Source: Arsenophonus sp031446145 (lineage in GTDB: Bacteria; Pseudomonadota; Gammaproteobacteria; Enterobacterales; Enterobacteriaceae). Taken from it: DNA of 64,000 nt. Each line of letters starts with the position of its first letter. Position 1 is the stretch's first letter. This document shows positions 10,285-20,478 of this stretch, in pieces. Made by a program: the position numbers and the translations under genes. The notes under the pieces were generated by a model. The model did not search any database, had not been told where the DNA came from, and worked only from the letters and a program-made list of their open reading frames with translations. Where the stretch lies: assembly GCA_031446145.1 (NCBI GenBank), contig CP132903.1, positions 620,001-684,000 on the forward strand, given 5' to 3'.

Positions 10285-11259
10285 ATGAAAAAAAAACAGG
10301 AAAAAAATAATAAACTTGGTTATATTCCTACTTTTCATTTTATGTATTTGCATCCTAAATATTGGGTAATGTGGATCGGTATTTTATTATTAGTAAGTAT
10401 AGTATATCTGCCTATTGAAGTGCGTGATTTATGCTTGGCTAAAATAGGTAAATTAATTGGCAAATTAGCAAAGAATACCCGCAGAAGAGCAAAAATTAAT
10501 TTGCTGTATTGTTTTCCTGAATTTACTGAAGAAGAAAGAGAAAAATATATTGATAAAATGTTTTCAGTTGCACCGCAATCTTTTGCAATATTAACAGAGT
10601 TAGTATTAAAGGGCGCAGAAAAAATATTAGTTCGCACAAAGTGGTATAATTTTGAAATTATTGAAGCATTAAAAAAACAAGGACGTAATATTATTTTTAT
10701 GGTACCCCACTGTTGGGCTGTTGATATTCCAGGAATGTTATTAGCTGAAAGAGGAGAAAAAATGGCTGCTATGTTTCATCATCAAAAAAATGCCCTTGCT
10801 GATTATTTATGGAATAAAGCACGATGTTCTTTTGGTGGTCGTTTACATTCTCGTAAAGCTGGTATTAGACCATTTATTGCTAGTGTTAAGGAAGGATTTT
10901 GGGGATTTTATTTGCCTGATCAAGATCATGGCAAAAAAAATAGTGAATTCGTGGATTTTTTTGGTACTTATAAAGCTACTTTACCTGCTATAGGAAAATT
11001 AATGAAAGCATGTAACGCGGAAATAGTACCATTATTTCCTGTATATAATTATAAAACTCATCAATTACATATTTATATTCGAAAACCAATGCGAGATATT
11101 ATTGGAAAAAATAATCAGTATATTGCACGTAGAATTAATGAAGAAGTAGAATGTTTAGTAAAACCTTATTTAGAACAATACACATGGATATTAAAATTAT
11201 TAAAAACTAGAAAATTAGGTGAGATAGAACCTTATCTTCGTGATGATCTTTATCAATAA
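10285..11259 (+). CDS. lpxM: Lipid A acyltransferase LpxM (MsbB)
   Basis: Transfers myristate to the penta-acylated Kdo2-lipid A precursor at the inner membrane. It is 324 residues from the ATG at 10285; a TTG four codons upstream is also in frame but does not fit the family start. The acyltransferase HX4D motif is visible as PHCWAVD around residue 143. YLPDQDHG, EFVDFFGTYKATLPAIG and the end EQYTWILKLLKTRK also match E. coli LpxM almost word for word. A transmembrane segment lies near residues 25-40. The mepM-lpxM order is that of E. coli. The gene is dispensable in the laboratory, so its survival implies selection for a fully acylated lipid A. Confidence 0.95.
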   Translation: MKKKQEKNNKLGYIPTFHFMYLHPKYWVMWIGILLLVSIVYLPIEVRDLCLAKIGKLIGKLAKNTRRRAKINLLYCFPEFTEEEREKYIDKMFSVAPQSFAILTELVLKGAEKILVRTKWYNFEIIEALKKQGRNIIFMVPHCWAVDIPGMLLAERGEKMAAMFHHQKNALADYLWNKARCSFGGRLHSRKAGIRPFIASVKEGFWGFYLPDQDHGKKNSEFVDFFGTYKATLPAIGKLMKACNAEIVPLFPVYNYKTHQLHIYIRKPMRDIIGKNNQYIARRINEEVECLVKPYLEQYTWILKLLKTRKLGEIEPYLRDDLYQ

Positions 11260-12293
11260 ATATTATTTATTAATATTTTTCTGATTTTATTAAGTTTTGT
11301 ATATTTTATATTTTCTTTCTTTTCACAATATAACATTATATTTATAATATATGTTCCGTATAATTTTGTTAATTATTATTTTTGTTAGTTATTTATTTTA
11401 GAATATAAATCTATTTGATGATTTTCATAAAAATATAGTTAATTATTGTATTCAATGATTTTTTTAGATGATATTATGAATAACTTATCAAAAATATTTA
11501 AAAATATTACGTATGTTTAAAGAAATTCAAAATATTTTTATTTTTAGAAAAATAGATATGATTATATTAATCAATTTTGCATGTATTTTATTAGATTTAC
11601 AAAGTATTTAATTTTTAATATTATGCATTAGTTTTTGTAAATAATTTTATATGTGTATAAAATTATTGAATTTGTTTTTTGATTCTTATTTTTCAATATG
11701 TTTTTATAAAATTATTTGTATATACATGATTGAAAGTTTTTGTTTATAAATTTCATGAAATTTAAAATAAATCAATTTTTCATAATTAGGAAAATATTTA
11801 TTTTTTATTATAATTAATTATATATTATATCAATATTTTTAATATTTTATATATATTAAAAATGTATAATATATAAATTTAAAAGTATATTAATATTTAT
11901 AAAAAAATTTTTTATTTTTAAAAAATAATTTTAAAAAAAAAGATTACTTTAAAAAATAAAAATAAAAAATTATGTTTTATATTTACATATTTAGGTTATT
12001 ATAAAAAAATATTTTTTGTGAATTTTTTTTAACATTATTAAGTGTTAAATACAAAATTTTAATTTTTTAATATAATTACAAATATATATGTTTACTTTTT
12101 TAAATATTTCTCTTTTTATTAATTATTTTTAATACTAACTTTTTAGTTATGTAGATATGTGCATTTAATTATCATGTACTTGATTTATGAATATTCTTTA
12201 TTTTGTGTATTAAATATTCACTAAAGATTGAATTTGGTTTTCTATTGAAATCGTAAGGTATTATGGATTTATATTTTAGGAGTATCCTATATA
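11260..12293. other. Empty AT-rich spacer where pykA/hexR would lie
   Basis: The E. coli order between lpxM and zwf includes pykA and hexR. No frame or motif of either remains here. The DNA is dominated by A/T runs. The last 100 bases presumably carry the zwf promoter, but a -10/-35 pair cannot be singled out in this composition. Confidence 0.6.
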
Positions 12294-13772
12294 ATGCTTG
12301 TTAATAAAGTTATTCATGAATGTAATTTAATTATTTTTGGTGCAACAGGGGATTTAAGTCGTCGTAAATTATTGCCATCTCTCTATCAATTAGAAAAAAT
12401 GGGTTATATTCATCCTAATACACGAATTATAGGAATAGGTAGATCTCAATGGAATACTATTAATTATGTTAAAATAGTAAGAGACTCATTAGATTTTTTT
12501 TTGAAAGAAAAAATTAAACCTTTTTTATGGGATAAACTTAGCAGAAGACTAGATTTTTTAACTTTAGATGTAAATGATATTAATAAATTCAATTTATTAG
12601 CAAAATATCTTTCAAATGATGATAAACCAAGTATATATTATATAGCTATGCCACCGAAAACTTTCAGTGTTATTTGTCATGGATTAGGGCACGCTGGCTT
12701 AAATAAGAAGCCTCATAATAGGGTGGTTATGGAGAAACCATTGGGTAATAATCTTATTTCTTCTCAAACTATAAATAATTTGCTTTCTCAATATTTCAAA
12801 GAAAATCAGATTTATCGTGTCGATCATTATTTAGGTAAAGAAACGGTATTAAACTTGTTGGCATTGCGTTTTTCTAATTCCTTATTTATTAATAATTGGG
12901 ATTATAGAACTATTGATCATGTCCAAATTACGGTTGCTGAAAAAATTGGAATAGAAGGTCGTTGGAATTATTTTGATCAAACAGGGCAAATGCGTGATAT
13001 GTTCCAAAATCATTTGTTACAAATTTTGACTATGATTACGATGTCACCACCTGCAGATTTAAGCGCTGATAGAATACGTGACGAGAAAGTTAAGGTTTTA
13101 CGTTCTTTACGCCGTATTGATTACACTAATTTTCATGAAAAAACTGTTCGAGGTCAATATACATCAGGTTCTATTCAGGGAAAAAAAGTAGTAGGATATC
13201 TTGAAGAACAAGGGGCTAATAAGTTAAGTAAAACAGAAACTTTTGTAGCGATTCGAGTTGATATTGATAACTGGCGTTGGGCTGGCGTCCCATTTTATTT
13301 AAGAACAGGTAAACGGTTACCAGAAAAATATTCTGAGGTTGTCATTTATTTTAAAAAACCAATATTAAATATTTTTACTGATTTTTATCATGACGTGCCA
13401 CAAAATAAACTAACGATTCGTTTACAACCTGATGAAGGTATAGATATTGAAATTTTAAATAAAGTCCCAGGTCTTGAAGATAAACAAAATTTAAAGACAA
13501 CAAAGTTAGATTTCAGTTTTTCCAAAACATTTAATCAAATGCATTTATCTGATGCTTATGAGCGTTTATTGTTAGAAGTGATGCGTGGCATTCAAGCATT
13601 GTTTGTACGTCGTGATGAAATAGAAGAAGCATGGAAATGGGTAGATTCTATTATGGACGCTTGGGCCATGGATCAAGAACCGCCAAAACCTTATCGAGCA
13701 GGAACTTGGGGTCCAATGGCATCAGTGGCAATGATTACTAGGGACAGTCGTTCATGGAGTAAATTTAAATAA
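12294..13772 (+). CDS. zwf: Glucose-6-phosphate 1-dehydrogenase
   Basis: 492 residues against 491 in E. coli. It oxidises glucose-6-phosphate to 6-phosphogluconolactone with NADP+, the entry to the oxidative pentose phosphate pathway. The NADP-binding motif FGATGDLSRRKLLPSL is at residues 15-30. The active-site signature RVDHYLGKE with its catalytic His/Lys is near residue 180, and the C-terminus WGPMASVAMITRD is typical. An AGGAG ribosome site lies about 10 bases before the ATG. Edd and eda, which follow in E. coli, are missing. With rpiA at 24.6 kb it indicates a working route to NADPH and ribose-5-phosphate. Confidence 0.97.
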   Translation: MLVNKVIHECNLIIFGATGDLSRRKLLPSLYQLEKMGYIHPNTRIIGIGRSQWNTINYVKIVRDSLDFFLKEKIKPFLWDKLSRRLDFLTLDVNDINKFNLLAKYLSNDDKPSIYYIAMPPKTFSVICHGLGHAGLNKKPHNRVVMEKPLGNNLISSQTINNLLSQYFKENQIYRVDHYLGKETVLNLLALRFSNSLFINNWDYRTIDHVQITVAEKIGIEGRWNYFDQTGQMRDMFQNHLLQILTMITMSPPADLSADRIRDEKVKVLRSLRRIDYTNFHEKTVRGQYTSGSIQGKKVVGYLEEQGANKLSKTETFVAIRVDIDNWRWAGVPFYLRTGKRLPEKYSEVVIYFKKPILNIFTDFYHDVPQNKLTIRLQPDEGIDIEILNKVPGLEDKQNLKTTKLDFSFSKTFNQMHLSDAYERLLLEVMRGIQALFVRRDEIEEAWKWVDSIMDAWAMDQEPPKPYRAGTWGPMASVAMITRDSRSWSKFK

Positions 13773-15303
13773 ATTTTTATCATTCGTAAAATTGCTATAA
13801 AAAGATAATTATTTTAATTTTATGTTTTTTAAAAAAATGGTAATTTTACATTGCTTTATAAAAATTTTTGATTTTTATAAAATTTATATGTCCATTATCT
13901 TTTATAATTATGATAAAAATCAATTATATAAATTTTATACGTTAAGGTACCATTATATAATAATAGCATTTACAAGATTTTAAAGATAGTTTTCTATATT
14001 AATGTATAAAACTATAATTATAAAACTATAATGATAGTTTGTAATCAAAAATGTTGTATTAAAATACATAATAATTTTTATATTTTATGAAAATAAATTA
14101 TTAAAAAATATGTAAAATATCACAATAATTTATTTTAAAAAGATATTATTAATTTGGTTAAACAAAAAGATCATACGGTATATAATATAAAAAAATGTGT
14201 GCTCATAAATTAGTGCACTGATATATTTAATATATATTATAGTATTTATATTAGAATTTGCAATAATTATTACATTTCTTATTAAAAAATAATTATTGTT
14301 ATCTTATATAAGATAAAGCGATTATTTTATATAAATAATTTTTGCTTATATAAGTATCTTCTTTTTTTTTAAAATATATTATATTTTTTATTAACTATTT
14401 TTTATTTTTTAATTTATTGTATTTTTAATAAATTATATCAAGAAATTTTTGAATAAAATAACATTATATTTTTATATTGATTTTAGATAATTAATTGCTT
14501 TGCTTTAAATAAAGTATTTAGATAACTTAAAAAGTAAAAGTATTAATATAATTTTTTATATATCAATGAATTAATTTTATATTAGAAATATTAAAAATAA
14601 AAACATGAAGTATATTTATATATCATATCCAATAAGTGTTATTTCAAGTAAATATAATATGAAAATTCATAAAATTTAGTAGATTTTTTTATTTTAGTTT
14701 AAAAAAAGCATATTATATTTAAAAAATTATTAAATTTTTGAATATAAGAAATCAATTATTAAATATGCAATTTTTAATTGATGAGAAAATAATAATATTT
14801 TAAAAAACATAAAAATTTAGATAGTGTAAAGATTTTTAAAAAGTAATATTTTGTTGAATTATTTTTTTTATAAAAAAATAATGACATATTTTATTTTTTA
14901 GTTTTATTAAAAATAAAAGATAAATTGACGAAATAACATTTTTATTTTTTGATAATTATAAAACTAATCGTTACATGTATATTAAGTTATAATATTTGTC
15001 ATAAAAAAATATATCAGTTTTTGTGATCACAAAAAACATTATTAAAAATTTTATCGTATATATTTTTTGAATGAGTAATAAAATAATTATATTTATTAAA
15101 GTTTTTTAAAAATTTTTTTAATTCATTAAGATTTTTTTTGTAGATATAGATTATTATTTATTCACCTTTATTATAGCATATGATAACTGTTATTTAGCAG
15201 ATTTTTATAATTACATATTTAATTGCTATTAAATATGTAATTATAAAAATAAATAAAATCTCATAAATTAAAATCAATAATTTACGTAATATATAAGAAT
15301 TAC
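13773..15303. other. AT-rich spacer with no gene, containing a long perfect inverted repeat
   Basis: No protein-coding frame is recognisable over about 1.5 kb between zwf and the tRNA-Arg gene. The only clear structure is the 23-bp perfect inverted repeat at 15201-15250, listed separately. Confidence 0.6.
15201..15250. repeat. Perfect inverted repeat, 23-bp arms with a 4-base loop
   Basis: The left arm 15201-15223 and the right arm 15228-15250 are exact reverse complements, with TGCT at 15224-15227 as the loop. The arms are almost pure A/T but contain a paired C/G in TTACAT/ATGTAA. It starts 54 bases past the 3' end of the tRNA-Arg gene on the minus strand, so it may end that transcript. No T-run follows it on that strand, so a standard Rho-independent terminator is not certain. 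Confidence 0.75.
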
Positions 15304-15375
15304 TGTCCTCTGAAGGAATCGAACCTACAATTAGCCCTTAGGAGGGGCTTGTTATATCCGTTTAACTAAGAGGAC
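15304..15375 (-). tRNA. argW: tRNA-Arg(CCU)
   Basis: On the minus strand the gene begins GTCCTCTTAGTTAAACGGAT and folds as a cloverleaf. The acceptor stem GTCCTCT/AGAGGAC is perfect, and the anticodon stem AGCCC/GGGCT encloses the loop CTCCTAA, giving anticodon CCU for AGG codons. The sequence is nearly that of E. coli argW. The T stem GTAGG/CCTTC has one U-U mismatch. CCA is not encoded, so the 3' end must be added by a nucleotidyltransferase. In E. coli argW is also close to mlaA, the next gene here. Confidence 0.96.
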
Positions 15376-15658
15376 AAAACTATAAAAATACAGTTAAAAT
15401 ATGTTATGTTTTAATTTTTTGTGTGATTATCATAATCTTGAACAGATTAACTGTTTTTAGTATATTATAGATAATAACCATCTGTAGAATTTTTTCTTTT
15501 TTTAAAAAAAAATAGATATTTCTTTTTTTAAGAACATTTTATCTATAATACATAATATTTTTCTAATGAAAATTATATTTGTGTATTATTTTTAAAATAA
15601 ATAGTAACATTCTAAAAATGTTTATATTTTGATAATTTTAATATAATTTTATATAAAA

Positions 15659-16435
15659 ATGTTTTTAAATAAAAAAATCAAATCTTCAATATACAAATTG
15701 TGTGGAATAATTTTTCTAGTAGTATTAATGTCAAGTTGTTCAAATTCAATGATTTATAAATCAAAATCTTTTAATTCATTAGAAAACTTGAATCGTACTA
15801 TGTTTTACTTTAATTATAATGTTCTTGATTATCATTTGATTCGTCCTTTTGCAGTGACTTGGCGTAATTATATGCCTATACCAATACGCCATGGATTGAG
15901 AAATTTTTTTAGTAATATAGAAGAGAGCAGCAGCATGGTAAACAATTTTTTATGTGGAAATATTTATCAAGGCATGCAAAATTTTAATCGATTTTTTTTA
16001 AATAGTGTTTTTGGCATGGGAGGATTCATTGATGTTGCTTCAATGGCAAATCCTAACTTATCTAAAAAAAAATCATATCGTTTTGGTAGTACCTTAGGAT
16101 ACTATCACATTAGTTATGGTCCATATATTGTGTTACCAGGATATGGAAACTTTACGTTACGAGAAGATTTTGGTGATTTGGTTGATACGGTTTATCCAAT
16201 GTTAAGTTATCTTACTTGTTGGACAGCAATACTAAAATGGATATTAGAAGGAATCGAAAAACGTGCACTTTTTTTGGATTTTGATGGAATTTTACAAAAT
16301 TCATTGGATCCTTATTTAATGATGAAAGAGGCGTATTTTCAATATAAGAATTTTCGTTTAGAAGGGCAAGAAATTCAGCCATTTTTTATTCCCCATTCTG
16401 AATTTATAGAAAAAGAACTCAATTCTATTGATTAA
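15659..16435 (+). CDS. mlaA: Outer-membrane lipid asymmetry lipoprotein MlaA (VacJ)
   Basis: 258 residues against 251 in E. coli. The signal peptide (LCGIIFLVVLMSSC) ends at a lipobox cysteine at residue 27. Then follow NLNRTMFYFNYNVLDY, RNFFSNIEE, FFLNSVFGMGGFIDVA, RFGSTLGYY, a proline/tyrosine-rich YGPYIVLPGYGNF, and DPYLMMKEAYFQYKNF. MlaA sits in the outer membrane and removes misplaced phospholipids from the outer leaflet, passing them to MlaC and the MlaFEDB transporter. None of those partners is in this window. Its presence implies that LPS asymmetry still matters in this symbiont. Confidence 0.95.
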   Translation: MFLNKKIKSSIYKLCGIIFLVVLMSSCSNSMIYKSKSFNSLENLNRTMFYFNYNVLDYHLIRPFAVTWRNYMPIPIRHGLRNFFSNIEESSSMVNNFLCGNIYQGMQNFNRFFLNSVFGMGGFIDVASMANPNLSKKKSYRFGSTLGYYHISYGPYIVLPGYGNFTLREDFGDLVDTVYPMLSYLTCWTAILKWILEGIEKRALFLDFDGILQNSLDPYLMMKEAYFQYKNFRLEGQEIQPFFIPHSEFIEKELNSID

Positions 16436-17110
16436 TATAAAAATATTTAAAAAATATTTATATATGATCATATTATTAAGTATTTTGGCTAATATTTTTA
16501 CATACTGTATTCATCATATCTCTGATATTATTATCAAATCTTGTTTTAATATATAATTTCATAAATTATGAAATATTAAAGCTTATTACTATATAATTAT
16601 GTATTTTTGAGTATTTTAAAAAAAATATTTTTACAGATTGATCATCAAAATATTTGATATCATTATCTCTTTTTTTTGATGAAATACATATGATTTTATA
16701 TGAGTATATTTTGAATATCTTCATATAAGAATTTTTTGGTAAAAATAATTAATAGTAAGCATTATATGATTTTATTAAATAAAATTTTTAATAATTATTG
16801 ATAATAAATACTTTACAACATCGTATATTAATTCATTACATTTTGTTGACAGAATCAAAGACAATATGTTTTTACTTTTAAAAGATATAGTGTTTTGTAT
16901 TTTTTAAATGTTATTTAATATTATGTTAACATATAAAAACAAAATATAAAAAATATAAATTTTAAATGAATTACAAAATAATTAGTTGTAAGGTATAAAA
17001 AATAGTTATATATATTAAAATATATTATTTTTTATTTTTTTAAAAGTGTGTTTTTTATATCTGTTAAAGAAGAAAAATAAAAGGTTTATTTTTATAGGCA
17101 TTTGATAAAA
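16436..17110. other. Empty AT-rich spacer before msbA
   Basis: No coding frame is supported. A weak hairpin (ATTTCAT/ATGAAAT arms) lies near 16557-16575, downstream of mlaA. A TTGACA hexamer occurs at 16846-16851 without a convincing -10 partner. Confidence 0.5.
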
Positions 17111-18862
17111 ATGATAGTGAAAGAAAAAAATTTATCTATATGGAAAACTTTTCGTCGGTTATTTCCGATGATTTTGCCATTTAAAGTTGGATTAACTGTA
17201 GCAGTTATATCGTTAATAATTAATGCTATAGGTGATGCATCTATGATTGCTTTATTAAAACCTTTGCTTGATGAAGGGTTTGGAAATGCTGATCATATTA
17301 TGTTAAAATGGTTATCAATTACTATATTAGGATTGATGTTAATAAGAGGTATTTCAAGTTTTCTTGCTAATTATTGTATGGCATGGGTTTCTGGTAAAGT
17401 AGTTATGAATATGCGTAGGTATTTATTTATACATATCATGGGTATGCCTGTAACTTTTTTTGATAAACAATCCACAGGAACTTTGTTATCTCGTATTACT
17501 TATGATTCTGAACAAGTAGCATCTGCATCTTCTAGCACATTAATTACTATTGTTCGAGAAAGCAGTTATATTATCGGTTTATTTTGGTTGATGTTTTATC
17601 ATAGTTGGCAACTTTCATTAATATTAATTATTATTAGTCCTATTGTTGCTCTTATTATTCGTTCAATTTCTAAACATTTTAGAAATATTAGCAAAAATAT
17701 GCAAACTGATATGGGGGAGATAACTGTTAGTGCAGAACAAATGTTAAAAGGTCATAAAGAAGTTTTAATTTTTGGTGGGCAGAAAGTTGAAATAGAACGT
17801 TTTAGAAAAGTAAGTAATCACATGCGTCAACAAACTATGAAAATGGTAACTATATCTTCAATTTTTGATCCCATTATACAATTTATAGCATCTTTGGCAT
17901 TATCATTTACGTTGTATGTATCGAGTTTTCCTGAAATAATGCAAACATTGACTGCAGGAGATGTTGGTGTTGTATTTTCATCAATGTTCGCGTTAATGCG
18001 CCCTCTAAAATCCTTAACAAACGTTAATGCACAATTTCAACGTGGAATGGTTGCCTGTCAAACATTATTTGCTATTTTAGATATGGAACAAGAAAAAGAT
18101 AAAGGTACATTAATATTAAAACAACCTAAAAATAAAATTGAATTTAAAAATGTTACTTTTAAATATTCTTCTAAAGAAAATCCTGCATTGTATGATATTT
18201 CTTTTGCTATTTCTATCGGTAAATCTATTGCTTTAGTTGGAAGATCAGGTTCAGGGAAATCGACTATTGCACATTTAATTACCCGTTTTTATGACGTCAA
18301 TAAAGGTCAAATATTGCTTGATGATCGTGATTTACGTGAATATACTTTAGGTTCCTTACGTAGTCAAATTGCACTAGTTTCACAAGATGTCTATCTTTTT
18401 AATGATACCATTGCAAATAATATTGCTTATGCAACAGATGGACTTTATAGTCGAAAAGACATTGAAAAAGCAGCAAAAATGGCTTATGCAATGGATTTTA
18501 TTCAAAATTTAGAAAATGGATTAGATACAATTATTGGAGAAAATGGTGTTATGCTTTCTGGTGGACAAAGGCAGAGAATTGCTATTGGACGTGCTTTATT
18601 ACATGATTCATCTATATTAATTTTTGATGAAGCTACTTCTGCTCTAGATACTGAATCAGAAAGAGCAATTCAAGTAGCATTGCATGAATTACAAAAAAAT
18701 AAAACTTTTATTATTATTGCTCATCGTCTTTCAACAATAGAACATGTAGACGAAATTTTTGTGATGCAAGCAGGTCAGATTATTGAAAAAGGCAATCATC
18801 ACACTTTGCTTAAAAATAATGGAGTATACTCTCATTTATACAGTATGCAATTTAAATTATGA
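17111..18862 (+). CDS. msbA: Lipid A export ATP-binding/permease protein MsbA
   Basis: 583 residues from the ATG at 17111, which fits the E. coli start; a TTG three codons upstream is also in frame. It is an ABC half-transporter that works as a homodimer and flips core-lipid A across the inner membrane. Six transmembrane helices fill about residues 20-320. The nucleotide-binding domain shows Walker A GRSGSGKST near residue 378, the signature LSGGQRQRIAIGRALL, Walker B LIFDEATSALD and the switch AHRLS. Its stop overlaps the lpxK start by 4 bases (ATGA), as expected for the msbA-lpxK operon. Confidence 0.97.
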   Translation: MIVKEKNLSIWKTFRRLFPMILPFKVGLTVAVISLIINAIGDASMIALLKPLLDEGFGNADHIMLKWLSITILGLMLIRGISSFLANYCMAWVSGKVVMNMRRYLFIHIMGMPVTFFDKQSTGTLLSRITYDSEQVASASSSTLITIVRESSYIIGLFWLMFYHSWQLSLILIIISPIVALIIRSISKHFRNISKNMQTDMGEITVSAEQMLKGHKEVLIFGGQKVEIERFRKVSNHMRQQTMKMVTISSIFDPIIQFIASLALSFTLYVSSFPEIMQTLTAGDVGVVFSSMFALMRPLKSLTNVNAQFQRGMVACQTLFAILDMEQEKDKGTLILKQPKNKIEFKNVTFKYSSKENPALYDISFAISIGKSIALVGRSGSGKSTIAHLITRFYDVNKGQILLDDRDLREYTLGSLRSQIALVSQDVYLFNDTIANNIAYATDGLYSRKDIEKAAKMAYAMDFIQNLENGLDTIIGENGVMLSGGQRQRIAIGRALLHDSSILIFDEATSALDTESERAIQVALHELQKNKTFIIIAHRLSTIEHVDEIFVMQAGQIIEKGNHHTLLKNNGVYSHLYSMQFKL

Positions 18863-19857
18863 TTGAAAAAATATGGTTAGGTAATTCTTGGTTATATATT
18901 TTGTTAATACCATTTTCAATATTGTATGGAATAATTATAAAATTGCGAAATATTGCTTATCATATTGGTATTTTTAACATTTGGAAAGCTCCAATACCGA
19001 TTGTCGTTGTTGGTAATCTAAGTGTTGGTGGTAATGGTAAAACACCAGTTGTAATTTGGTTGGTAGAAAAACTTACATTAAAAGGTTATAATGTTGCTGT
19101 TGTATCTCGCGGATATGCTGGGAAAGCAAAATCTTATCCAATATTAGTCAATAAAAGTGTTTCAATAGAAGAAACTGGTGATGAACCAGCATTAATTTAT
19201 TTAAGAACTGGGGTACCAGTCGCAGTTTCACCAAAACGTGTTGAAGCAGTAAAAATTTTATTAAGACTATACCCAGCATTAGATCTTATTATTGCTGATG
19301 ATGGTCTCCAGCATTATGCATTAAAACGTGATTATGAAATATTAGTTATAGATGGTATACGTAATTTTGGTAATGGTTGGTTGTTACCTGCTGGTCCTTT
19401 AAGAGAGGGTACATATCGTTTAAATACTGTAAATTCCATTATTATTAATGATGGTGATATTCCTCAATATGATGCTATAAATATGGAATTGATAGGTAAT
19501 ATTGCTATTAATTTATTATCAGGAGAAAAAAAACATGTTTTAGCATTAAAAGAAGTAGTTGTAATTGCAGGAATCGGTAATCCGCTACGTTTTTTTTCTA
19601 GTTTGAAAAAAAAAGGTGTGAAATTAATTAAAACTTATTCTTTTTCTGATCACAAGAATTATAAATTATCTCAATTAAAGAAATTAGTCACTAATTCTCA
19701 GATATTATTAATGACTGAAAAAGATGCAGTAAAATGTTTTGATTTTGCACAATTAAATTGGTGGTATCTTCCAGTAAATGTTAAACTTTCAAAGTTTGGC
19801 GTCAATAAAATTCTTTCAGAAATTCATAATTTAATAAGTTTGAGTAAAAATATTTAA
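18859..19857 (+). CDS. lpxK: Tetraacyldisaccharide 4'-kinase LpxK
   Basis: Phosphorylates the 4' position of the lipid A disaccharide precursor to give lipid IVA. It is 332 residues against 328 in E. coli. An N-terminal membrane segment (YILLIPFSILYGIIIKL) is followed by the P-loop GNLSVGGNGKTP near residue 55, then SRGYAGKAKSYP, GDEPALIYLRTG, DDGLQHYAL and LLPAGPLRE. Its start codon overlaps the end of msbA, giving translational coupling. A likely terminator hairpin follows about 20 bases after the stop. Confidence 0.96.
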   Translation: MIEKIWLGNSWLYILLIPFSILYGIIIKLRNIAYHIGIFNIWKAPIPIVVVGNLSVGGNGKTPVVIWLVEKLTLKGYNVAVVSRGYAGKAKSYPILVNKSVSIEETGDEPALIYLRTGVPVAVSPKRVEAVKILLRLYPALDLIIADDGLQHYALKRDYEILVIDGIRNFGNGWLLPAGPLREGTYRLNTVNSIIINDGDIPQYDAINMELIGNIAINLLSGEKKHVLALKEVVVIAGIGNPLRFFSSLKKKGVKLIKTYSFSDHKNYKLSQLKKLVTNSQILLMTEKDAVKCFDFAQLNWWYLPVNVKLSKFGVNKILSEIHNLISLSKNI

Positions 19858-20294
19858 TATTTTATTATTTTTTTAATTCATCATATTATGATGATTGTTT
19901 TTTTATGTTAAATACTTTTTTTGTAAAATACCATTACATTTAATTTGTATAAGATGCATAATTTTACAGATATACAATTAGATTTAATTATGTTTGGTGT
20001 AGTTTTTAATTTTTATTTTTTTTGATAGAATTTTATATACATAAATTTTCCATGATGGTTTTAATGTAATTGTGCATTTTAAAAATTTTAATAATGTTAA
20101 AATTATGATCAATTTTACAATCATAATTGTAGTAAATTAATTTTTTTAAAACTATTGCTTAAATGTCTTTTCAGTTTTATGAGTTATGTATCCTCGCATG
20201 CACATAAATATTTTTAATATATAAATATAATGAATTAATGTTAATATGTATTTATGTTATTCTGATTTTTTTAAATTATTTTTATGAGGAATTT
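19858..20294. other. Spacer between lpxK and ycaR (ycaQ lost)
   Basis: In E. coli ycaQ separates lpxK from ycaR. Here 437 bases remain with no recognisable coding trace apart from the terminator-like hairpin near the left end. Confidence 0.55.
19878..19904 (+). terminator. Possible Rho-independent terminator after lpxK
   Basis: TCATCA and TGATGA (19878-19883 and 19889-19894 within a slightly longer symmetric stretch) form a hairpin. TTGTTTTTTT follows immediately. It lies about 20 bases past the lpxK stop on the same strand. The stem is short and AT-rich, so the call rests mainly on the T-run and position. Confidence 0.45.
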
Positions 20295-20474
20295 ATGGAT
20301 CATCGGTTACTTAATATCATTGCTTGCCCAATTTGTCATGGAAAGTTAATTTATGATAAAAAAAAATTATATCTTATTTGCAAAACCGATCATCTTGCTT
20401 ATCCTATAAGGAATAATATCCCTGTCCTATTGAGAGAAAAGGCAAAAAAAATATCATTGTTAGATGAAGAATAA
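20295..20474 (+). CDS. ycaR: YcaR/UPF0434 family small zinc-ribbon-like protein
   Basis: 59 residues, against 60 in E. coli YcaR. It starts MDHRLLNIIACPICHGKL and has CPIC then LICKTDHLAYPIRNNIPVLL, the Trm112-like pattern of this family. The ATG at 20295 is preferred over an upstream in-frame start because it matches the family start and has GAGGA 4-8 bases upstream. The function is not firmly known; Trm112-like proteins stabilise methyltransferases in other organisms. It lies directly before kdsB as in E. coli and may share its mRNA. Confidence 0.9.
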   Translation: MDHRLLNIIACPICHGKLIYDKKKLYLICKTDHLAYPIRNNIPVLLREKAKKISLLDEE

Positions 20475-20478
20475 AAAT

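Noticed and set aside
16846..16851. TTGACA as a possible msbA promoter element
   Set aside because: No acceptable -10 hexamer lies 15-19 bases downstream, and the site is about 260 bases from the gene.
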